Below are positions 16,940 through 23,386 of a stretch of 64,000 nucleotides of DNA, one piece after another. Numbering within the stretch: the stretch's first letter is position 1; each line of letters begins with the position of its first letter. The stretch lies in the NCBI RefSeq assembly GCF_017254915.1, contig NZ_JAFKCT010000001.1, positions 930,001 through 994,000 on the forward strand. The letters run 5' to 3'. Both the position numbers and the translations under genes were made by a program. Under the pieces are notes generated by a model. It searched no databases, was not told where the DNA came from, and worked only from the letters and a program-made list of their open reading frames with translations. Source of the DNA: Algoriphagus oliviformis. Lineage in GTDB: Bacteria > Bacteroidota > Bacteroidia > Cytophagales > Cyclobacteriaceae.

Positions 16940-17647
16940 ATGAAACCTATAGTACAGATTTCCCTGGATCTGACGAATATCGACGAGGCGCTGGAAACCG
17001 CCGCCCTTGCTATGAGGGCAGGCGTGGACTGGCTGGAGGCTGGCACTCCGCTTATCTTGGCAGAAGGCCTTCATGGCGTGAGGAAGCTTCGGGAGGCCTT
17101 TCCGGGCGTGCCCATCGTGGCTGACCTCAAGACCATGGATGGCGGCTACCTCGAGGCAGAGATGATGGCCAAAGCTGGCGCCACCCACGTGGTGGTGATG
17201 GCCCGCGCACATGCCGAAACGATCAAATGCGTGGTAAAGGCAGGGCGGGACTTTGGCGTCAAAGTGATGGGCGACAATATGATCTGTCCCGATATGATCC
17301 AGGGCGCGAAGTTTTTGGAAGACCTGGGCTGCGACTACGTCATCCACCACATCGGCTATGACGAACGCCGTGGAATTGCCGCCGCAGGCCATCGCATGCC
17401 AAGCCCTCTCGACCAGCTGCGCGAAGTCGTCTCGGCGGTGGATATCCCCGTGCAGGCAGTAGGCGGCCTCTCCCTGGAGCAGGCCATCCAATGTCCGCAA
17501 TACGGCGCCCCGCTCGTCGTACTTGGAGCTCCGCTTACGATCGATGCGGATTCTTTTAAAACCGCCGACGGTAACCTGGAGAACTCACTTCGGATGATCT
17601 GCCAAGCGATCCACGCCCAAGAAACTGTCGTACCCCAAAAAGCCTAA
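16940..17647 (+). CDS. HUMPS-family lyase (3-hexulose-6-phosphate synthase / ketogulonate-phosphate decarboxylase-like)
   Basis: 235 residues of the orotidine-decarboxylase suprafamily. LDLTNIDEALETA opens the barrel, the metal/catalytic motif is DLKTMDGG (Asp62, Lys64, Asp67), and VMGDNM and VQAVGGLSLEQA follow. Family members either join formaldehyde to ribulose 5-phosphate or decarboxylate 3-keto-L-gulonate 6-phosphate. The TMD form of the motif is closer to hexulose-phosphate synthases, but no 6-phospho-3-hexuloisomerase is nearby, so the true reaction is open. It starts the sugar cluster, 5 bp before the dehydrogenase gene. Confidence 0.82.
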   Translation: MKPIVQISLDLTNIDEALETAALAMRAGVDWLEAGTPLILAEGLHGVRKLREAFPGVPIVADLKTMDGGYLEAEMMAKAGATHVVVMARAHAETIKCVVKAGRDFGVKVMGDNMICPDMIQGAKFLEDLGCDYVIHHIGYDERRGIAAAGHRMPSPLDQLREVVSAVDIPVQAVGGLSLEQAIQCPQYGAPLVVLGAPLTIDADSFKTADGNLENSLRMICQAIHAQETVVPQKA

Positions 17648-17652
17648 AACCC

Positions 17653-18696
17653 ATGTCCAGCACCAAAAATGCGGCAGTAGTCAACTACTCCGAACAAAAA
17701 TACTCCGTCGAAATCCGTGAAATCCCCGTGCCTGAGATCGGTGAGGAAGATATCCTCCTCGAAGTGGAAAATGTGGGGGTCTGCGGTAGCGACCTCCACC
17801 AGTGGACTTCCGACCACAGCTGGCCGGTGAATTATCCGGTCGTCTTGGGGCATGAGTTTGGGGGAAAAATCGCCGCCCTCGGAGCGAGAGTCGCAGGTTG
17901 GAAAGTCGGCGACCGCGTGGTCTCGGAGACTGCCGCCGTGATCGACCAGCAAAATCCCATGAGCAAGGTCGGACTCTATAACCTGGATCCCACCCGGAAA
18001 GGCTTTGGCTACGGGGTCAACGGAGCGATGACCCGCTTCGTCAGGGTGCCGGCAAGGTGCCTACACAACGTCCCTGCAAACCTTTCTTTCGAAGAGGCCT
18101 GCCTCACCGAACCCTGTTGCGTGGCTTACAATTCCGTCGTCGGCAATTCCAACATCAAACCGGGCGACCGGGTGATCGTCATTGGCCCTGGGACGATTGG
18201 GATACTTTGTGCAGCCATGGCGAGACTCTGCGGAGCGGAAGTGGGCGTGTTGGGTCTGGAAGGGGATCGCGCAAGGCTGGAAATCGCCAAACAAGCCTAT
18301 GGCTGCGAGCCGCTTGTCGGCGAGGAAGCCGCCGAAGCCTGGGCGAAAAAGCGCGACGGCCTCGGCGCCGATCTGATCATCGACGCGGCGGGGCACAGCA
18401 TCACGCTGAAAATCGCCATGAAAATCGTCCGACCCAACGGGCAAATCACCAAAGTGGGCTGGGGCCCTCAGCCGCTCAACTTCTCCATCGATCCCATCGT
18501 GCAGAAAAACATCCGTCTCCAGGGCAGTTTCAGCCACAACTGGCCCATCTGGGAGCGTGTGATTGCACTTTTGGCAAGTGGCGCGTTGAACGTGAAGCCC
18601 ATCATCGGCGGCGTATGGCCCATCACGGAATGGCATGAGGCTTTTGAAAAAATGCACAGCGGCCAAGTCGTCAAGTCCGTCCTGAAACCTGTCTGA
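17653..18696 (+). CDS. Zinc-type medium-chain dehydrogenase (polyol/sugar dehydrogenase-like) lacking the structural zinc site
   Basis: 347 residues of the MDR superfamily. The catalytic zinc ligands are present (VCGSDLHQW with Cys44, LGHEFGG with His67) as is the NAD-binding IGPGTIGIL. The lobe that normally holds four structural-zinc cysteines aligns perfectly (VIDQQNPMSKVGLYNLDP), but the cysteine positions are Asp98, Asn101, Ser104 and Asp112. Relatives oxidise polyols or sugars such as sorbitol or L-idonate. The gene is packed between the HUMPS lyase (5 bp) and the SDR (1 bp), so it probably oxidises the cluster's sugar substrate. Confidence 0.87.
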   Translation: MSSTKNAAVVNYSEQKYSVEIREIPVPEIGEEDILLEVENVGVCGSDLHQWTSDHSWPVNYPVVLGHEFGGKIAALGARVAGWKVGDRVVSETAAVIDQQNPMSKVGLYNLDPTRKGFGYGVNGAMTRFVRVPARCLHNVPANLSFEEACLTEPCCVAYNSVVGNSNIKPGDRVIVIGPGTIGILCAAMARLCGAEVGVLGLEGDRARLEIAKQAYGCEPLVGEEAAEAWAKKRDGLGADLIIDAAGHSITLKIAMKIVRPNGQITKVGWGPQPLNFSIDPIVQKNIRLQGSFSHNWPIWERVIALLASGALNVKPIIGGVWPITEWHEAFEKMHSGQVVKSVLKPV

Positions 18697-18697
18697 C

Positions 18698-19489
18698 ATG
18701 CGTCTCAAAGGAAAAGTCATCATCGTCACCGGCAGCACCACCGGGATAGGCAAAGCCATCGCCAAGCGCTGTGTGGAGGAGGGCGCCAAAGTGGTTCTTC
18801 ATGGATTGGAGGACGAGCTTGGCCGGGAGGTTCTTGATGAGATTGGAGGGAAAAACGCCCTGTTTCACTGTGAAGACATCTCGGCGGAGACTTGCCCTAG
18901 AGCGCTGGTCCGGCTGGCTTTGGAGGCTTTCGGCCGACTGGATGCCGTGGTCAACAATGCCGCCTGGGTCGTCACCTCCAACGTGAACAATACGGACCGG
19001 GCTTTTCTCCAAAAAATCCTAGACGTCAACACCATCTCGCCTTTTCTCCTCATCCAGGAAGCGCTACCAGAACTGGCAAAAAACAAGGGCTGTGTGCTCA
19101 ATATCGGTTCGGTCAACGCCTGGAGCGGGGAGCCTAACCTCTTGGCCTATTCCATGTCCAAAGGCGGGCTGATGACCATGACCCGCAACCTGGGCGATGT
19201 TCTCATCCGCGACTTTGGCGTCCGCGTCAACCAGATCAATCCCGGCTGGGTCTTGACCGAGCGGGAACGGGAGCGCAAAAAGGAACACGGCCTCTCCGAG
19301 TCTTGGTACGAAGGCTTACCCTCCATCTATGCTCCCGCGGGCCGCATTCTTTGGCCGGAGGAAATCGCCGCCGCAGCCATCTACTGGCTTTCTGACGAAA
19401 GTGGCCCCATCAGCGGGCAAGTCGTCGACCTCGAGCAATATCCCATGATCGGCAGGAATGCCCCCAAAGACACCAGCACAATCAAATAA
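18698..19489 (+). CDS. SDR family oxidoreductase
   Basis: 263 residues. The cofactor motif is VTGSTTGIGKAIAK, NNAAWV follows, and the catalytic Ser-Tyr-Lys set is NIGSVNAWSG ... AYSMSKGG. The C-terminus (SGQVVDLEQYPMIG) is the usual SDR end. It starts 1 bp after the dehydrogenase stop, so the two are cotranscribed. It is likely to act on the same sugar or sugar acid; the substrate cannot be read from sequence. Confidence 0.9.
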   Translation: MRLKGKVIIVTGSTTGIGKAIAKRCVEEGAKVVLHGLEDELGREVLDEIGGKNALFHCEDISAETCPRALVRLALEAFGRLDAVVNNAAWVVTSNVNNTDRAFLQKILDVNTISPFLLIQEALPELAKNKGCVLNIGSVNAWSGEPNLLAYSMSKGGLMTMTRNLGDVLIRDFGVRVNQINPGWVLTERERERKKEHGLSESWYEGLPSIYAPAGRILWPEEIAAAAIYWLSDESGPISGQVVDLEQYPMIGRNAPKDTSTIK

Positions 19490-19513
19490 CCCCTCAAAAA
19501 CCCCAAACTCAAC

Positions 19514-20401
19514 ATGCCAAAATTAGCAGCGTTTCCAAAGGCCTTTATGCAGGCCCTTTGCAAGGACGGAAGTATGAAGATCGCCGACTGGATCAAGTTG
19601 GCAGCACCGTTGGATATCGACGGGCTGGAGTGGTATGCGGGTTTTTTGGAGATGGAAAACGAGAAAAACTGGCCTCAGTTTCGCCGAATGGTGGCCGATG
19701 CCGGCATGGTCATCCCCATGATGTGCTGCTCGCCGGATTTTACCCATCGGGACAAGGCCTTCCGGGAAAAGGAAATCGAAAAGCAAAAGCGCTGGATCGA
19801 GATGACCGACGTGCTGGGCGGGAAGTATTGCCGAGTGCTCTCGGGCCAATACCGTCCCGAGCTGTCAATCGATGAGGGCATCAAGCTCGCCAAGGACAGC
19901 ATCGAGGCTTGCCTGCCCTATGCGCAATCCCTGGGGATCACGCTGATCATCGAAAACCACTACAAGGACGACTTTTGGGAATACCCTGAGTTTGCACAGA
20001 AGCGGGCCATCTTCACCAAGCTGGTGGACAGCATCCACCATCCTTTCTTCGGGGTGAACTACGATCCGAGCAATACTTTCCTCGCCGGGGAAGATCCCCT
20101 GGACTTGCTCTACGACGTATCCGAGCGGGTGGTGACCATGCATGCGAGCGACCGCTTTCTGAAGTATGGCACCATCGAAGATCTTCGGAAAGAAGAGGGC
20201 GGAGCGGTAGGCTACGCCAAGCGCCTGAGCCACGGAGAAATCGGCAAAGGAATGAACGACTACGATGCGATTTTCGCAGAACTGAAGCGGGTCGGTTTTG
20301 ACTCCTGGATCAGTATCGAAGATGGGGTTGATGGCATGGACCAGCTGGAGCGCAGTGTGGCTTTTTTGAAGAAAAAGATCGCGCAGTACTGGCAGAATTG
20401 A
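19514..20401 (+). CDS. Sugar phosphate isomerase/epimerase-like TIM barrel
   Basis: 295 residues of the xylose-isomerase-like TIM-barrel (AP endonuclease 2) superfamily. Expected metal-ligand strands are visible: LIIENHYKD (Glu), FGVNYDPSN (Asp), VTMHASDRF (His) and SWISIEDGVDG (Glu). Members include L-ribulose-5-phosphate 3-epimerase-like, keto-inositol dehydratase and sugar-acid decarboxylase enzymes. Placed 24 bp after the SDR, it is the fourth gene of the sugar cluster; the reaction is inferred only by context. Confidence 0.85.
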   Translation: MPKLAAFPKAFMQALCKDGSMKIADWIKLAAPLDIDGLEWYAGFLEMENEKNWPQFRRMVADAGMVIPMMCCSPDFTHRDKAFREKEIEKQKRWIEMTDVLGGKYCRVLSGQYRPELSIDEGIKLAKDSIEACLPYAQSLGITLIIENHYKDDFWEYPEFAQKRAIFTKLVDSIHHPFFGVNYDPSNTFLAGEDPLDLLYDVSERVVTMHASDRFLKYGTIEDLRKEEGGAVGYAKRLSHGEIGKGMNDYDAIFAELKRVGFDSWISIEDGVDGMDQLERSVAFLKKKIAQYWQN

Positions 20402-20470
20402 TTTACGAGATACGATGGACGAATTGCGGCGCCCTTGATTTAAGCTATGCCTAATCAAGAGGTTTGACGT

Positions 20471-20515
20471 CTTTTCAATCTTTCAATTTTCCAATTTTAA
20501 AATCTTTCAATTCTG
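20471..20515. repeat. Degenerate TTCAAT word repeat
   Basis: Imperfect reiterations of TTTCAATC and CCAATTTT fill the gap before the lactonase gene. The same word family occurs at 46532-46569. Confidence 0.75.
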
Positions 20516-20521
20516 AGCACT

Positions 20522-21400
20522 TTGCAACCTTCCAACATTCCCACCATCCCCTCCCAATGCTTCCTCGGTGAAGGCCCACTCTGGCACACTGGGCGGCAGA
20601 GTTTTTTCTGGGTGGACATCGAAAAGGGCAACCTCTTTGAACACCACCTCGCTACCTCTGTCACGAGGACGCGGCATTTTCCCCATCGCCTGGCGGTGGT
20701 ATTGGAAGGGAAGGACGGCAAACTGATCTTGGGTCTGGATAGGCAGCTGGCCCGCTTCGACCTGGAAACCGAAGAGCTGGAATGGCTCTGTGGGGTGGAG
20801 GAAAACCTTCCACTACATCGCTTCAACGACGGAAAGGTCGATCCTGCGGGTCGGATCTGGATCGGCACGCTCAGTACCAAATTTACCGAAGGCGCAGGGA
20901 GTCTATATCGTGTTAGGCAGGATTTGAAACCGGTCGTTCAGTTGCCAAACCTGACGATCAGCAATGGCATGGCCTGGACTGAAGACGATCGGACTTTCTA
21001 TTTTATTGATACGCCAACCCGGCAGATTCGGGAATTTGATTTCGACCTGGAATCGGGCGAGATCCGCTTTCGCAGGGTCGCTGTGGAGGTGCCAGAGGAC
21101 TTGGGCTTTCCCGATGGGATGTGCATAGACCAGGAAGGCATGCTCTGGGTAGCGCATTACGGCGGATCAGGGGTTTTTCGCTGGAATCCAAAAAACGGCG
21201 AACTAGTCGACAAGATTACCCTGCCCGTCCCTCACGTCACTTCCTGCTGCTTTGGAGGAGAAAACCTGGACACACTTTTGATCACCACGGCTCAAGAAAA
21301 CCTCTCTCCCGAACAGCTGAAAAAATACCCACAAAGCGGGGATGTTTTTTTGGTGAAGTTGGGTGTCAGAGGATTTCGGTCTAGCCTAGCTTGCTTTTAA
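20522..21400 (+). CDS. SMP-30/gluconolactonase family protein
   Basis: 292 residues. Conserved blocks are LGEGPLWH (metal Glu), RFNDGKVDPAGRIWIGT, ISNGMAWT with the metal Asn, and PDGMCIDQEGMLWVAHY (metal Asp). The enzyme opens sugar lactones, the product expected from a cluster dehydrogenase acting on an aldose. No ATG is available near the start; TTG at 20522 is the best choice. The first residues are encoded by sequence (TTTGCAACCTTCCAAC) that resembles the local intergenic repeat words, so the N-terminus may be repeat-derived. It is the last gene of the cluster, 120 bp after the isomerase. Confidence 0.85.
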   Translation: MQPSNIPTIPSQCFLGEGPLWHTGRQSFFWVDIEKGNLFEHHLATSVTRTRHFPHRLAVVLEGKDGKLILGLDRQLARFDLETEELEWLCGVEENLPLHRFNDGKVDPAGRIWIGTLSTKFTEGAGSLYRVRQDLKPVVQLPNLTISNGMAWTEDDRTFYFIDTPTRQIREFDFDLESGEIRFRRVAVEVPEDLGFPDGMCIDQEGMLWVAHYGGSGVFRWNPKNGELVDKITLPVPHVTSCCFGGENLDTLLITTAQENLSPEQLKKYPQSGDVFLVKLGVRGFRSSLACF

Positions 21401-21516
21401 TTTTTTCCCACAGATGCTCACGGATTAATTCACAGAGCAGCACAGATCTTTCAATTTCCACTTTCTCTGTGAAAAATCCGTGATCTTTTCTGTGTTGATC
21501 TGTGGGGAACAAAAAA
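21401..21516. repeat. Long imperfect inverted repeat (CACAGAT...CACGGATT words)
   Basis: The left arm has CCCACAGAT, CACGGATTAATTCACAGAG; the right arm has CTCTGTGAAAAATCCGTG and ATCTGTGGGG. Together they can fold into a cruciform or long RNA hairpin between convergent genes. Confidence 0.75.
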
Positions 21517-21545
21517 GGCCAATCTTCCGATCAGCCTTTCCTTTT
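21511..21545. terminator. Bidirectional terminator between the lactonase gene and pheS
   Basis: AAAGGC (21514-21519) pairs with GCCTTT (21534-21539), with A-rich and T-rich flanks on both sides. Confidence 0.55.
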
Positions 21546-21548
21546 ATA

Positions 21549-22577
21549 CTATAGCATCGGCCTAAACTGCCTCAGGAACCGGACGTCATTTTCGGTAAAG
21601 AGGCGCAGGTCCTTGATTTGGTATTTCAGCATCGCGATGCGCTCGATGCCCATCCCGAAGGCGAAGCCCGTGTATTTTTTGGAGTCGATTCCACAGTTTT
21701 CCAGCACGTTTGGATCGACCATGCCGGAGCCGCCGATCTCCACCCAGCCGCTGCCTTTGCAGACGTTGCAGCCCTTGCCGCCGCAGATCAGGCAGGAGAT
21801 GTCTATCTCTGCGCTAGGCTCGGTGAAAGGGAAAAAGGAGGGTCTAAACCTCACCTTGGTCTCCTTGCCAAACATTTCCTTGGCGAAGTGGTAAAGCGTG
21901 TTTTTCAAATCCGCAAAGCCCACGTTTTCATCCACGTACAAGCCCTCCACTTGGTGGAAGATGCAGTGCGCGCGTGCAGAGATCGCCTCGTTTCGGTACA
22001 CGCGTCCTGGAGAAAGCGTACGGATAGGCGGCTTTTGGTTTTCCATCACACGCACCTGCACGGAGGAAGTGTGGGTGCGGAGGGCGATATCGGGATTTTT
22101 CTCGATGAAAAAGGTGTCCTGCATTTCCCGCGCCGGATGGTTTTCCGGAAAGTTGAGCGCGGTGAAGTTGTGCCAGTCGTCTTCGATCTCCGGCCCTTCG
22201 GAGAGGTTGAATCCGATGCGCTCGAAGATCTCCACGATGCGTTGACGAGTAGCCGTCAGCGGATGAATCCCTCCCAGCGGGTAGTTGGAAGGAGGCAAAG
22301 TCAGGTCTATGGCGGCCGCTTTGGACTTCTTGTTGGCCGAATTGACCTTGTCGATCAGCTCTTGGAATTTCTCCTCAGCCAGCTGCTTCACGCTGTTGAC
22401 GACCTGTCCATAGGCGCGTTTTTCCTCATTGGGGATCTTGCCCATAGCGGCAAAAAGCTCACCGACGACGCTCTTTTTGGAAATAAACTCCATTCTGTAG
22501 CTCTCCAGCTGCTCTGGGGTGGTGGCATCGGCCGCGGCTATGGCCGCCTTGATCGCTTCGATTTTCTCCTGGTACAT
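21549..22577 (-). CDS. pheS: Phenylalanyl-tRNA synthetase alpha subunit
   Basis: 342 residues from the ATG at 22577 (MYQEKIEAIKAAIAAAD); the open frame upstream is not family-like. An N-terminal coiled coil (1-90) is followed by the class II catalytic core with HPLTATRQRIVEIFERIGF, FWxx-like HNFTALNFPENHPARE, RTHTSSVQVR, RVYRNEAISARAH and the C-terminal FGMGIERIAMLKY. A CxxC-CxxC insertion (ISCLICGGKGCNVCKGSG) is common in this subunit. It charges tRNA-Phe with PheT, which is not in the window. Confidence 0.96.
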   Translation of the reverse strand: MYQEKIEAIKAAIAAADATTPEQLESYRMEFISKKSVVGELFAAMGKIPNEEKRAYGQVVNSVKQLAEEKFQELIDKVNSANKKSKAAAIDLTLPPSNYPLGGIHPLTATRQRIVEIFERIGFNLSEGPEIEDDWHNFTALNFPENHPAREMQDTFFIEKNPDIALRTHTSSVQVRVMENQKPPIRTLSPGRVYRNEAISARAHCIFHQVEGLYVDENVGFADLKNTLYHFAKEMFGKETKVRFRPSFFPFTEPSAEIDISCLICGGKGCNVCKGSGWVEIGGSGMVDPNVLENCGIDSKKYTGFAFGMGIERIAMLKYQIKDLRLFTENDVRFLRQFRPML

Positions 22578-22600
22578 GGGGTTGGGATTTAATCCGGCCA

Positions 22601-22633
22601 CAAAGCTACCATTTTTGGGGTTTTTTGGGCAAA
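22601..22633 (-). promoter_or_regulatory. Promoter for pheS
   Basis: On the minus strand the order is TTTG (22630-22633), a 21-base spacer, then TAGCTTTG (22601-22608), matching the Bacteroidota -33/-7 consensus. The leader to the pheS ATG would be about 17 bases. Confidence 0.65.
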
Positions 22634-22759
22634 AGCAGGGAGAGGAAGTCCGAGTCCATTTGCGTATTCCCGTTTTTTTTTGCGGCCCCCAATCCAAGCC
22701 CAAGGCCCTCCTCGTAAGTGCTGTCATCTATCAATCAGAAATCCTAAACAACCAAAACC

Positions 22760-23320
22760 ATGAACAAATTAATGAAACTGGCTTTTGCAGCCTTCGTATT
22801 TTTGTCAGCCAATCTGGCCTACGCGCAAATGGAAAAAACCGTGGAAGTGGGCGGCGCACCCATGTACCCCTCCAAAAACATTGTGGAAAACGCGGTAAAT
22901 TCCGCAGACCACACGACGCTGGTCGCGGCAGTGAAGGCTGCTGGCCTCGTCGAGACCTTGCAGGGAGCTGGGCCTTTCACCGTCTTTGCCCCAGACAATG
23001 CGGCTTTTGAAAAGCTGCCAAAAGGCACCGTGGAAACTTTGCTCAAGCCTGAAAACAAGCCGCAGCTGGTCGCTGTCCTGACCTACCACGTGGTAGCGGG
23101 GAAAATGGGATCCAAGGAAATCGCCGCTGCCATCAAGAAAGGCAGCGGAAAAGCAACCCTCACAACAGTCCAGGGCGGGAAGTTGACCGCTTGGATGAAG
23201 GGAAAGGAGCTTTACATCACAGATGAAAACGGCGGCCAGTCCAAAGTCACCATCGCCGATGTTTGGCAGTCCAATGGCGTGATCCATTCTGTGGACACGG
23301 TGGTGCTGCCAAAGATGTAA
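22760..23320 (+). CDS. Fasciclin-domain secreted protein
   Basis: 186 residues with a signal peptide (cut near YAQ, residue 22). The rest is one FAS1 domain: NIVENAVNSADHTTLVAAVKAAG, GPFTVFAPDNAAFEKLP, LTYHVVAGKM and the closing NGVIHSVDTVVLPK. FAS1 domains mediate adhesion or matrix contact at the cell surface. It is monocistronic and ends in a strong hairpin. Confidence 0.93.
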   Translation: MNKLMKLAFAAFVFLSANLAYAQMEKTVEVGGAPMYPSKNIVENAVNSADHTTLVAAVKAAGLVETLQGAGPFTVFAPDNAAFEKLPKGTVETLLKPENKPQLVAVLTYHVVAGKMGSKEIAAAIKKGSGKATLTTVQGGKLTAWMKGKELYITDENGGQSKVTIADVWQSNGVIHSVDTVVLPKM

Positions 23321-23337
23321 ACAGAAATGCCTCGTAA

Positions 23338-23376
23338 CGAAAAAGCCGTCTGGAATGAATCCAGACGGCTTTTTCG
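23338..23376. terminator. Perfect bidirectional terminator
   Basis: A 17-bp perfect stem (23338-23354 with 23360-23376) closes a five-base ATGAA loop and has A/T runs at both feet. It serves the fasciclin gene and the convergent receptor gene. Confidence 0.9.
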
Positions 23377-23386
23377 TTTGTTGTGC

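Noticed and set aside
21401-21516. CRISPR array
   Set aside because: The repeats are inverted and degenerate, with no regular spacers and no cas genes.
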